The notes under the pieces: generated by a model | What the model was told of the DNA's origin: nothing | Seen by the model: only the letters and a program-made list of their open reading frames with translations | Databases searched by the model: none | Translations under genes and position numbers: made by a program | In this document: one piece after another, positions 8,663 through 16,846 of the stretch | Position numbering within the stretch: the first letter of the stretch is position 1 | How the letters are laid out: each line of letters opens with the position of its first letter | Assembly (NCBI GenBank): GCA_900542395.1 | Contig: UQNM01000002.1 | Location: 1-59,313, forward strand | Source: an uncultured Eubacteriales bacterium | GTDB taxonomy: Bacteria; Bacillota; Clostridia; Christensenellales; Aristaeellaceae | DNA length: 59,313 nucleotides | Reading direction: 5' to 3'

Positions 8663-8690
8663 TTGGCAACCATTTATGGTTAAATATAAA
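8663..8690 (+). promoter_or_regulatory. Candidate promoter with palindromic operator for TAXI/TRAP operon
   Basis: TTGGCA (8663-8668), 16-bp spacer, TATAAA (8685-8690). Within the spacer lies the perfect palindrome AACCAT-TT-ATGGTT (8668-8681), a plausible operator for the divergent LysR protein. The promoter boxes are only fair. Confidence 0.45.
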
Positions 8691-8804
8691 TAGAATAGCG
8701 TGGATGATTCAGGCGTTTTGTCTGAAAAAGGGGGAAACGGACATACGCCCGGCGTCACATCCGCCCATTTGGTTCGTTACACAGAAAGAAAGGGGTTTTG
8801 TTCC

Positions 8805-9809
8805 ATGAAGCGTTTCACCAAGCGTCTGACCGCCGTGCTGCTCGTTACCATGTTGATCTTAACAGGCACCGTGCAGTGTGCGAGCGCCGCCCAGTATCTG
8901 ACTCTGGCTGCCGTCGCCTCTTCTTCGGGTCTGTTCCCGTATTGCGTCTCTATCGGCAAGGTCATCAACACCTATTGCCCGGATTTCAATATCACGGTTT
9001 CCGAATCCGGCGGCAATTCCGATAACACCAAGCGCCTACGTAACGGCGAAGTGAAAATCGCGAATTCGATGTCCAACACGGACTATGAGAGCTATACCGG
9101 CACGGGCACCACGTTCGAGGGAAATCCGTTCGAGGATTTCCGCATCATGTGGTATTACGAGCAGAGCCCGATTCAAATCTGCGTAGCGGCCGACGCCGGC
9201 GTGGATTCCATCTATGATCTTGAAGGCAAGTCCTTCAATCCGGGTGGAACGGGCACTGTGGCCTCCCTCGTCATCCATCAGGCATTTGATCTTCTGGGCA
9301 TCCATCCCAACTACTTCGAAGCCAGTCAGGCCGACGCCGCCGATGCTTACGCCAATCGCCAGATCGTCGGCGCTGTAAAGACCGGCCCCGCCCCCGACAG
9401 CTATGTGATGCAGCTCAATTCCAGCCGTCCGGTGAAGATTCTCTCCGTCTCTGACGAGGATCTGGCCAAGATTCTGGAAGCGATTCCCTCCATCAAATTC
9501 GCAACCGTCAAGGGCGGCTCTTACGAGGGCATCGACTATGACGCGCAGTGCCTCTCCGCCTATCAGGGCATTCAATGTGATCTGAGCTTCAGTCAGGAAG
9601 ACGGCTACCGCATGATCAAGGCCATGTGGGAAGACGGCAAAGAGCTCTGGCAGAACGCTTATCCCGTTGGCAAAGATAACGACGTGCTGGCGATGACGCT
9701 TCAGGGCGCGGCGACTCCGCTTCAGGCCGGTACCGTCCAGTATCTGGTGGAAAAGGGCTACGATGTGCCTGAAAACCTGATTCCGCCGGAGTATGTTCCC
9801 GTTCAGTAA
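8805..9809 (+). CDS. TRAP transporter TAXI-family solute receptor
   Basis: A 334-residue extracytoplasmic receptor of the TAXI (DUF/NMT1-like) TRAP family. The signal peptide covers about residues 1-28, ending CASAAQ. The mature N-terminus has the TAXI layout: AVASSSGLFPYCVSIGKVI, then VSESGGNSDN and GEVKIANSMSN, and later NPGGTGTVAS and GAVKTGPAPD. TAXI receptors work with a fused TRAP permease, which is exactly the next gene. The ATG at 8805 follows AAAGGGG by nine bases; the longer frame to 8700 would bury the signal peptide. Ligands of this family are mostly unknown, with glutamate-like or organic acids proposed. Confidence 0.9.
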   Translation: MKRFTKRLTAVLLVTMLILTGTVQCASAAQYLTLAAVASSSGLFPYCVSIGKVINTYCPDFNITVSESGGNSDNTKRLRNGEVKIANSMSNTDYESYTGTGTTFEGNPFEDFRIMWYYEQSPIQICVAADAGVDSIYDLEGKSFNPGGTGTVASLVIHQAFDLLGIHPNYFEASQADAADAYANRQIVGAVKTGPAPDSYVMQLNSSRPVKILSVSDEDLAKILEAIPSIKFATVKGGSYEGIDYDAQCLSAYQGIQCDLSFSQEDGYRMIKAMWEDGKELWQNAYPVGKDNDVLAMTLQGAATPLQAGTVQYLVEKGYDVPENLIPPEYVPVQ

Positions 9810-9844
9810 ATTTTAATCGTCTTCATACGTCATTTCCCCCTGAA

Positions 9845-9884
9845 GGGGGCGCTGCTGCTCCTAGCCGCAGCGTCCCCTTTTCTT
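9845..9884 (+). terminator. Intercistronic hairpin between TAXI receptor and permease
   Basis: GGGGGCGCTGC / GCAGCGTCCCC stem, then TTTTCTT. As in the tct operon, it lies between receptor and permease and should raise the receptor:permease ratio. Confidence 0.8.
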
Positions 9885-9919
9885 CTTCCAAAACCAACAT
9901 TTGAAAGGGTGGTTCCTCC

Positions 9920-11803
9920 ATGCGTAAGTTGAAAGGCGGATGGGCAATCATCGTCAAAGTGCTTTCCTTCGCTTTGATTGCATTCCAACTCTACACAACA
10001 GGCCGAGGTCCTTATTCGGACATCATCCAGCGCGGCGTCCATCTTTCCTTCGTCCTGACACTGCTGTTTCTTCTCAAACCTGCCCGAAAGCTGAAAGAAG
10101 GCGAAGTACAGGATTTTGTCCCATGGTATGACGTGGTTCTGGCCGGTCTTTCCTGCGCAACCTGTGTCTATCTGGTCTCAATTTCCGGCCGTATCCTTTA
10201 CGACCCGCTCCAATGGCTCTCTTGGTTTGACAAAGCAGCCTCCGTCATTCTGGTGATTCTGATCTTAGAAGCCAGCCGTCGCTCGGTTGGTTGGACGTTC
10301 CCAATTCTGGGCATTGCTTTCCTCATCTACGCCTTCTACGGTGAAATGTTCCCCGGCGTTTGGGGACATCAAAACTTCACCTTCAACATGGTTTTCCAGA
10401 ACTTTTATCACAGCACGCGCGGCATTTTGGGAACGATGTTGGGGCTTTCCGCCACAATGCTCTCCATGTTCGGCATTTTCGGCGCGATCCTTTCCGGAAC
10501 CGGCGGAGCAGAAACCTTCATCAAGATGGGTCAGCGCTTCACCGGCCGGTTTACCGGCGGCTCAGGCAAGGTATCCGTCGTCGCTTCTTCCCTGTTTGGC
10601 ATGATCTCCGGAAGCGCCATCGGCAACGTCGTCGCCACCGGTGTATTTACCATCCCATCCATGAAAAAAGCCGGATATACCAACGAATGGGCGGCCACCG
10701 TCGAAGCAGTTTCGTCCACAGGCGGTCAAATCATGCCGCCGATCATGGGCGCAGCCGCGTTTATCATGGCGCAGCTCATCGGCGTAAACTACATTCAGAT
10801 TGCCAAAGCCGCGATTGTGCCGGCGCTGCTGTACTATCTGAGCACATTCCTTTCCATCCATCTGGTTTCTGTTCGCGACGGAATCAAGGGATCGAATGAG
10901 AAACCCACCATCAAGGTCGGCGATTACCTCATCATTCTCGTCCCGCTGGTCATCTTTATCGGCTTCCTGCTCGCGGGCTACACGGTGCTGATCGGCGCTT
11001 TCTACGCTACCATCGGCGCGCTGGCGATGTATGTGGTGCGCTTCATCGTTTCCACCAAGGGCGACGTGAAGGCTGTTGCCAAAGATACCGGAAAGGTTTG
11101 CTACAACACCGTCATCAACGGCACCAACAGCATTATTGATATGTGCGGCATTCTGGCCGGTTCGCAAATCACGGTTTCCCTGATTAACCTGACGGGTTTC
11201 GGCGTGAAGCTTTCCGACGTCATCGTTTCTATCGGCCAAGGCAATATGTTCCTGTGTCTCCTATGTTCCATGCTCGTCTGTATCATTCTGGGCATGGGTC
11301 TGCCGACGACTGCCGCCTATGTGCTCGGCGCCGCCGTGCTCGCGCCGCCGCTGATTACCCTCGGCTTGTCCCCGCTGGTTGCGCACCTGTTCGTGATGTA
11401 TTATGCCTGCCTGTCCGCCATTACGCCGCCCGTCTGCGTCGCCGTATTCATGGCCAGCGGTCTCGCTAAAGCACGCTGGTTCCGCGTCGGCGTTATTAGC
11501 TGCATGATTGCGCTCCCGGCCTTTATCATCCCCTTCACGTTCTGCTACAATCCCGCGTTGATTCTGGATGGCGCGCTGGCGGAAATCATCATCGCACTCC
11601 TGACGGGAATAATCGGCGTTGTCTTTATTGACATTTCGCTCGTCGGCTATATTCGCAAGCCTGTTCCGCTTCCGCTGCGCGGATTGCTGCTGATCGGCGG
11701 CGTGCTGCTGGTTGTGCCAAGCTATCTGTGGAGCGCAATCGGTTTTGTAATCGGTGGTGCCGCGCTGGCTTCTGAATACTTTTTCAAAAAAGCAGCCGCC
11801 TGA
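9920..11803 (+). CDS. TRAP transporter fused 4TM/12TM permease
   Basis: A 627-residue protein in which the small (DctQ-like) and large (DctM-like) TRAP subunits are one chain. This is typical of TAXI-TRAP systems. About the first 180 residues carry the four helices of the small subunit (GRGPYSDIIQRG near residue 28). The rest carries the DctM helices with GMISGSAIGNVVATG, STGGQIMPPIMGAAAF and MGLPTTAAYVLGA, the conserved motifs of the transport core. AAAGGGTGG precedes the ATG. Import is driven by an ion gradient. A PHP hydrolase gene follows 49 bp downstream and is probably co-transcribed. Confidence 0.93.
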   Translation: MRKLKGGWAIIVKVLSFALIAFQLYTTGRGPYSDIIQRGVHLSFVLTLLFLLKPARKLKEGEVQDFVPWYDVVLAGLSCATCVYLVSISGRILYDPLQWLSWFDKAASVILVILILEASRRSVGWTFPILGIAFLIYAFYGEMFPGVWGHQNFTFNMVFQNFYHSTRGILGTMLGLSATMLSMFGIFGAILSGTGGAETFIKMGQRFTGRFTGGSGKVSVVASSLFGMISGSAIGNVVATGVFTIPSMKKAGYTNEWAATVEAVSSTGGQIMPPIMGAAAFIMAQLIGVNYIQIAKAAIVPALLYYLSTFLSIHLVSVRDGIKGSNEKPTIKVGDYLIILVPLVIFIGFLLAGYTVLIGAFYATIGALAMYVVRFIVSTKGDVKAVAKDTGKVCYNTVINGTNSIIDMCGILAGSQITVSLINLTGFGVKLSDVIVSIGQGNMFLCLLCSMLVCIILGMGLPTTAAYVLGAAVLAPPLITLGLSPLVAHLFVMYYACLSAITPPVCVAVFMASGLAKARWFRVGVISCMIALPAFIIPFTFCYNPALILDGALAEIIIALLTGIIGVVFIDISLVGYIRKPVPLPLRGLLLIGGVLLVVPSYLWSAIGFVIGGAALASEYFFKKAAA

Positions 11804-11852
11804 CGGAACGCTGAGAAATGTGAAATCCACACCAGAAAGCAGGTGACCCGAT

Positions 11853-12758
11853 ATTAAACGTTCGGCTTTTCCCGAAAAGGGAACATGGTATAAAGGAAAC
11901 ATACACAGCCATACCACCGTTTCCGACGGCATGCTTTCCCCTGAACAACAGGCTGCGGATTATCGTGCTCAAGGCTATGATTTTCTGGCGTTAACCGACC
12001 ACAACATTATGAAAACCCACGTGCAATTCAACAGCGATGATTTTCTGATGATTCCCGGTTGGGAACGCGATATCCCCTATGGTACAACCAAATGTCTGCA
12101 CGTGGTCGGCCTGTTTCCGTCCGACACGCCGGACGGTTCAGTCATCACCCGACCACGCGGCAATCCGGATGTGATGAGTCAACAGCAGCTCATTGATCAG
12201 ATGCGCAGCGAAAATGTGTTTGTTGAAATCGCGCATCCTATCTGGTCACGCATGGAGCCGGAAGAACTACGCGCGCTTCAAGGATTCAACGCCATCGAAA
12301 TTTTTAACACCGGCACTGAACGTCTTTGTCATGCAGGCCATGCCGAGGTCTATTGGGATATGCTCCTGCGCGAAGGACGGCATGTGACCGGCATTGCCTG
12401 CGACGACACCCACGGAAAAACCGCTAAAAGCGATCGTTTTTTCGGCTGGGTGATGGTTCGCGCCGAGGCGCTCACGCGAGAAGCCATTTTACGCGCTCTA
12501 TGTGCGGGCGATTTTTACGCCTCGCAAGGTCCCGCATTCAGCGAATGCTATGTAGAGGACGACCACCTGCACATCGAATGTACCCCCTGTGAGGAAATCC
12601 ACATTATCACCTATCCCCCGCGCGGCAAGGCCGTCTATGCACTCGATAAACCGCTCACCGAGCTGGATTACCCCCTTAAAGGCGCCGAAACCTATGTGCG
12701 TGTGGAATGTATCGACCACGAAGGTCGTACCGCATGGTCCAATCCGATTTGGATGTAA
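11853..12758 (+). CDS. PHP-domain metallohydrolase (CehA/McbA-like), apparent ATT start
   Basis: A PHP-domain hydrolase of about 301 residues. The first metal motif HSHTTVSDG (His18, His20, Asp25 in my numbering) and the second, ALTDHN (Asp49, His50), define the family, and AHP near the middle supplies another ligand. The first ATG (11931) lies after HSHTTVSDG and would remove essential metal ligands. Upstream the frame is open only to a TGA at 11844. It contains no ATG, GTG or TTG, but an ATT at 11853 sits six bases after AGGTGA. I therefore propose an ATT start, or else a sequence error. It follows the TRAP permease, so it may process the imported compound. The substrate is unknown. Confidence 0.8.
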   Translation: MKRSAFPEKGTWYKGNIHSHTTVSDGMLSPEQQAADYRAQGYDFLALTDHNIMKTHVQFNSDDFLMIPGWERDIPYGTTKCLHVVGLFPSDTPDGSVITRPRGNPDVMSQQQLIDQMRSENVFVEIAHPIWSRMEPEELRALQGFNAIEIFNTGTERLCHAGHAEVYWDMLLREGRHVTGIACDDTHGKTAKSDRFFGWVMVRAEALTREAILRALCAGDFYASQGPAFSECYVEDDHLHIECTPCEEIHIITYPPRGKAVYALDKPLTELDYPLKGAETYVRVECIDHEGRTAWSNPIWM

Positions 12759-12772
12759 TGTCATCATCTCAA

Positions 12773-12802
12773 AAAGCCGTCGGGCGCGAACCCGACGGCT
12801 TT
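12773..12802. terminator. Bidirectional terminator
   Basis: AAAGCCGTCGGG / CCCGACGGCTTT with a six-base loop, A-rich on the left and T-rich on the right, between two convergent genes. Confidence 0.9.
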
Positions 12803-12824
12803 CACTATTCATGCTGCTTTGAAA

Positions 12825-13586
12825 TTACTTCTGGATCTCGTCCACCCACTGCTGGTAGAGACCTTCGGCGTTGATGGTGTCGATCATTTCCTGAATCTTC
12901 GCGGTGAGCGTATCCTCGCCCTTGACGCTGGCGATGTAGTTGCCGCCCTCGAAGTCAAACGCGAAATTCGCAATCTCAAGGTCGTCGTTCTCGGCGAGCA
13001 CGCTGTCGTAAACGGTCTTCGGCACGGCCAGCGCATCCACGCGGCCATTCTTGACCATGTTCACGCCGTCCGGAATCTTGGTGACCAATTCGAGGTTCGC
13101 ATCCGGAAGCTGCTCCTCAACCATGATCTGCTGGTTGGTGCCGTTCTGCGCGGCGACATTCTTGCCCGCGAAGGACTCGGCGGAGTTGTAGGAAGCGCCC
13201 GTGCCCTTCTTGACGAGCAGACCCTGATCGCCCTCGTTCCAATAGATGCCGGTCAGCTCCATGCGGTTGAGACGCGCCTCGTCATAGGTCAGGCCAGCCA
13301 CCATCATGTCCACGTCGCCCTGGCCGACAGCCGCGAGACAGGCGTCAAACGCCATCGGCTGAACCTCCAGCTCAACGCCAAGCTGTTCAGCCATCCACTG
13401 GCACATGAGGATATCGGTGCCGACGATGTTGCCGTCGTCGTCGATGTACTCATACGGCGGCCAATCCGGGCTGGTCGCAACGGTCAGCTTGCCGGCGGCC
13501 TTGATGTCATCCAGACGGTCGGCCAGCGCGAGGGAGCAGGTGAGGATCATCGCCAAGGCAAGAGCGAACGCAAGAATCTTTTTCAT
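12825..13586 (-). CDS. Polar amino acid ABC transporter substrate-binding protein
   Basis: A 253-residue receptor of the family 3 amino-acid-binding proteins. The signal peptide is residues 1-22 (ending CSLALA; no convincing lipobox). The fold begins LTVATSPDWPPYEYIDDDG with the usual DILMCQWMAEQLGVE, and carries the ligand-contact segment MVAGLTYDEARL near residue 98. AAAGGAGG precedes the ATG. It faces away from the permease and ATPase genes 2.6 kb to the right, which otherwise form its likely transporter. Two enzyme genes lie between. Which amino acid it binds cannot be told. Confidence 0.93.
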   Translation of the reverse strand: MKKILAFALALAMILTCSLALADRLDDIKAAGKLTVATSPDWPPYEYIDDDGNIVGTDILMCQWMAEQLGVELEVQPMAFDACLAAVGQGDVDMMVAGLTYDEARLNRMELTGIYWNEGDQGLLVKKGTGASYNSAESFAGKNVAAQNGTNQQIMVEEQLPDANLELVTKIPDGVNMVKNGRVDALAVPKTVYDSVLAENDDLEIANFAFDFEGGNYIASVKGEDTLTAKIQEMIDTINAEGLYQQWVDEIQK

Positions 13587-13654
13587 AATCGGATTTCCTC
13601 CTTTTTCTTATGGCGTTTTCTTCTGCGGGAGCTTCCCGCGAAAACGATGATGTT

Positions 13655-13683
13655 ATTCTACGACGAGTTTATGCATATGTCAA
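13655..13683 (-). promoter_or_regulatory. sigma-A promoter for amino acid receptor gene
   Basis: On the minus strand: TTGACA, 17-bp spacer, TAGAAT, about 70 bp before the start. Confidence 0.8.
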
Positions 13684-13767
13684 GTGTATATTCTGCATAA
13701 AAATACTTTATTTTTCGGTCAGTTTGAAAAAAATCTCGCCGCCCGCCAAGAAATTTCGGTTTACCGG

Positions 13768-13796
13768 TTGTTTATTTTCATTTATTGTGCTAGAAT
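13768..13796 (+). promoter_or_regulatory. sigma-A promoter for aminotransferase operon
   Basis: TTGTTT (13768-13773), 17-bp spacer, TAGAAT (13791-13796), 62 bp before the aminotransferase start. It is divergent from the receptor promoter about 100 bp to the left. Confidence 0.65.
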
Positions 13797-13858
13797 ATGG
13801 CCATTGCGTTCGCGCAAGAATATGCAAGTCTGCCTCAAATAGAAAGGTGTGAATATTT

Positions 13859-15037
13859 ATGCCAGAGCTGAGCCGCCGCGTTCAGACGTTTACCGATTCC
13901 GTCATCCGCCGCATGACCCGCATCAGCGACGAAGTGGATGCCATCAATCTTTCTCAGGGTTTCCCGGATTTTCCGCCGCCCAAGGCGATCACCGACCGTC
14001 TGCGCGAGGTGGCGGACGAGGGCCCGCATCAGTATTCCGTAACCTTCGGCGCGGAGAACTTCCGTGAGGCGCTCGCCCGCAAGCAGGGGCGCGCATATGG
14101 CCGCGAAATCAACCCGGATACCGAGATTCTCGTCACCTGCGGCGGCACGGAGGCCATGATGAGCGCCATGATGACCGTCTGCAACCCCGGCGACAAGGTG
14201 ATCGTGTTCTCCCCCTTCTATGAAAACTACGGCGCGGACGCGATTCTCTCCGGCGCAGACCCGATCTTCGTGCCGCTTGTCCCCCCGACGTTCGACTTTG
14301 ACCGCAACGTGCTGGAAGACGCATTCCGCCAGCACCCCAAGGCAATCATCGTCTGCAACCCGTCGAACCCGTGCGGCAAGGTCTTCACTAAGGACGAGCT
14401 GCTGTTCATCGGCGGCCTGTGCAATCAGTATGACGCATACATGATTACCGACGAGGTATACGAGCACATCGTCTTCGCGCCGTATCATCATGTATACGCA
14501 GGTTCTCTGCCGGAGATCGCCGACCGCGTGATCTGCTGCTCCTCCCTTTCCAAGACGTACTCGATCACCGGCTGGCGCCTCGGCTACCTCATCGGGCCGG
14601 AAAACGTGATCGAGGGCGCGAAAAAGGTACATGACTTTCTGACCGTCGGCGCGGCGGCTCCGCTTCAGGAGGCGGCGGTCGTCGGCCTGAACTTCCCGCA
14701 GAGCTATTACGACGGGCTAACCGAGCTGTATACCCGCAAGCGTCAGGTGTTCCTCGATGGGCTGGATCGCATCGGCCTCAAGCACACCGTGCCGCAGGGC
14801 AGCTATTTCGTGATGGTCGATATCAGCGATTTCCAGAAGCCGGGCATGCGCTTCCACGGCAAGAGCGACATGGAGTTCTGCGAATGGATGATCCGCACCA
14901 TCGGCGTGGCGGCCGTTCCGGGCTCCAGCTTCTTCCGCGAGCCGGTCAACCACCTGATCCGCCTGCACTTCGCCCGCAGCGAGGAAACCCTGAACGAGGC
15001 GCTGGAGCGCCTGGCAAAACTGCCGAAGCTGGTGTAA
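13859..15037 (+). CDS. PLP-dependent class I/II aminotransferase
   Basis: A 392-residue fold-type I aminotransferase in the aspartate/kynurenine/methionine aminotransferase subgroup. Visible PLP residues are Asn170 in CNPSNPCGK, Asp198 and Tyr201 in ITDEVYEHI, Schiff-base Lys232 in SSLSKTYSITGWR, and the substrate-carboxylate Arg in HLIRLHFARS near the C-terminus. The N-terminal INLSQGFPDF fits the ybdL/kynurenine-aminotransferase branch. AAAGGTG precedes the ATG. It heads a rightward run with a dehydrogenase, an amino acid ABC permease/ATPase and a pseudouridine synthase, so a role in using the imported amino acid is likely. Confidence 0.92.
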   Translation: MPELSRRVQTFTDSVIRRMTRISDEVDAINLSQGFPDFPPPKAITDRLREVADEGPHQYSVTFGAENFREALARKQGRAYGREINPDTEILVTCGGTEAMMSAMMTVCNPGDKVIVFSPFYENYGADAILSGADPIFVPLVPPTFDFDRNVLEDAFRQHPKAIIVCNPSNPCGKVFTKDELLFIGGLCNQYDAYMITDEVYEHIVFAPYHHVYAGSLPEIADRVICCSSLSKTYSITGWRLGYLIGPENVIEGAKKVHDFLTVGAAAPLQEAAVVGLNFPQSYYDGLTELYTRKRQVFLDGLDRIGLKHTVPQGSYFVMVDISDFQKPGMRFHGKSDMEFCEWMIRTIGVAAVPGSSFFREPVNHLIRLHFARSEETLNEALERLAKLPKLV

Positions 15038-15038
15038 T

Positions 15039-16127
15039 ATGTATCTCACGGACGTCGTCACCCTGCCGCGCTTCTGTTTCGGCCGCGGCGTATACAAGCG
15101 TTTTCCCGAGCTTTGCGGGAATCTCGGCGCGCGTTTCGCCCTCGTCGGCGGCCGCACCGCGATGGAAAAGGGGCTACCCGCGCTCAAGGCGGGGCTTGAA
15201 TCCAGCGCCATGCAGATGCTCTGCGCGCTCCCCTTCGGCGGCGCGTGCACGCAGGCCGCCATGGACAGGCTCAGCGCCGAAATCGCGCCGATGCAGCCGG
15301 ATTTTCTGGTCGGCATGGGCGGCGGCAAGGCCATTGATACCGCGAAGGGCGTCGCGCATCAGCTTGGGATTCCGCTGGTCAGCCTGCCCACGCTGGTTTC
15401 CAACTGCGCGCCGATCACCGCGCTCTCCGTCGTCTACCGCGAGGACGGGCCGTTTGACCGCTTTCTCTTTTACGATGCGCCGCCCGCGCTCACGCTGGTC
15501 GATCTGACCCTCGCGGCCAACGCCCCGGCGCGGTTCTTCCGCGCGGGGCTGGGCGACACGCTGGCCAAATACCTCGAATCGACGTTCAGCGCCCGCGGCG
15601 ACGAGCTGGGCGGGGCGCTGGATCACATGTCGGCCATCGGCGTGAGCCTGTCGAGCACCTGCTACGACCCGATCATCCGGTTCGGTCGTCAGGCGCTCAG
15701 CGAGGTGGAGCGACACGAGGCCAGCCCGGCCATGGAAATGTGCGCCCGGAGCGTCATCCTCTCGGCGGGGCTTGTCTCGCTGATGGCGGACGACAACTAC
15801 AACTGCGCGCTGGCGCACGCGGTCTGCTACGGCCTTCAGCACTTCGAGCACGTCGAGCGGGAATATCTGCACGGCGATCTGGTGGCCTACGGCGCGCTGG
15901 TTCAGCTCGCGGTGGACGGTCAGCTCGACAAGGCGCGCGAGCTTCGCGCCTTCCTCGTTTCGCTGGGCACGCCGGTGACGCTCGCCCAAATGCGCGTGCC
16001 GCTGGAAAAGACCGCGCTGCACGACGCGCTGATTGAGGCCACCACCGGGCCGGATATGGCGCATATCCCCTACCCCGTCACGCAGGACATGGTGTTTGAC
16101 GCCATGCGGCGCGTCGAAACGCTCTGA
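15039..16127 (+). CDS. Iron-containing alcohol dehydrogenase family (GldA-like)
   Basis: A 362-residue NAD(P)-dependent dehydrogenase of the group III metal-containing alcohol dehydrogenases, closest in layout to glycerol dehydrogenase. The nucleotide motif is MGGGKAIDTAKG (residues 93-104). Probable metal ligands are Asp173 (GLGDTLAKY), His260 (ALAHAVCYG) and His278 (YLHGDLVAYG). It begins one base after the aminotransferase stop, so the two are translated together. The pair could deaminate an amino acid and then reduce the keto product. The substrate is not clear, and the related glycerol-1-phosphate dehydrogenases share these motifs. Confidence 0.88.
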   Translation: MYLTDVVTLPRFCFGRGVYKRFPELCGNLGARFALVGGRTAMEKGLPALKAGLESSAMQMLCALPFGGACTQAAMDRLSAEIAPMQPDFLVGMGGGKAIDTAKGVAHQLGIPLVSLPTLVSNCAPITALSVVYREDGPFDRFLFYDAPPALTLVDLTLAANAPARFFRAGLGDTLAKYLESTFSARGDELGGALDHMSAIGVSLSSTCYDPIIRFGRQALSEVERHEASPAMEMCARSVILSAGLVSLMADDNYNCALAHAVCYGLQHFEHVEREYLHGDLVAYGALVQLAVDGQLDKARELRAFLVSLGTPVTLAQMRVPLEKTALHDALIEATTGPDMAHIPYPVTQDMVFDAMRRVETL

Positions 16128-16177
16128 TCCGTTTTCACATCGTTCATCCATCGTTACCATAAGAAGGAGGGATTCCC

Positions 16178-16846
16178 TTGCTGGCTCAGAACATCATGAA
16201 GCTGCTGCAAAAATACGGCGTCAACTTTCTGAACGGCCTTGGCACGACACTGCTGCTGGCGCTGATCTCCGTATCCATCGGCTGCGTCATCGGCGCGCTG
16301 GTCGCCATCCTGCGTCTTGGCAAATCGAAAGTGCTTCGCGCCGTCGCGACGGTCTACACCGAGGTCATCCGCGACACGCCGCTGCTGCTCCAGCTCTATT
16401 TCTTCTATTTCCTGCTGCCGGATATTCTCCCGGCGCTCAAGCTCTCCAAATTCGCCTGCATCACCATCGCGCTGGTCATCAACTCCGGCGCGTATATGTC
16501 CGAGGTCTTCCGTTCGGGCATCCAATCCATCGACCGCGGCCAGACCGAGGCGGCGCGTTCGCTGGGTCTCTCCGCCCGCCAGACCATGATGCGCATCATC
16601 CTGCCGCAGGCGTTCAAAAACGTGCTTCCGGCCATGTGCAACGAGTTCGTCGCGGTGACGAAGGAAACGTCGCTGGCCTCGACCTTCTACGTCGGCGACC
16701 TGATGACCCAGTATCAGACGATCTCCGGCAAGACCTATCTGGTCATCGAGCCGCTGGTCATCATCGGCGTCATCTATTTCGTCGTGACCTTCTCCATGAG
16801 CAAGCTGATTACCGTCCTTGAAAGGAGGCTGAAGAACGATGATTGA
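16178..16846 (+). CDS. Amino acid ABC transporter permease
   Basis: A 222-residue permease of the His/Glu/Gln family with about five membrane helices. The cytoplasmic EAA loop is visible as EAARSLGLSARQTMMRIILP near residue 125, and the N-terminal LNGLGTTLLLALISV is typical. It starts with TTG at 16178, seven bases after AAGGAGG. It overlaps the ATPase gene by eight bases. Only one permease gene is present, so the channel is presumably a homodimer. The receptor is most likely the divergent gene at 12825-13586. Confidence 0.93.
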   Translation: MLAQNIMKLLQKYGVNFLNGLGTTLLLALISVSIGCVIGALVAILRLGKSKVLRAVATVYTEVIRDTPLLLQLYFFYFLLPDILPALKLSKFACITIALVINSGAYMSEVFRSGIQSIDRGQTEAARSLGLSARQTMMRIILPQAFKNVLPAMCNEFVAVTKETSLASTFYVGDLMTQYQTISGKTYLVIEPLVIIGVIYFVVTFSMSKLITVLERRLKNDD

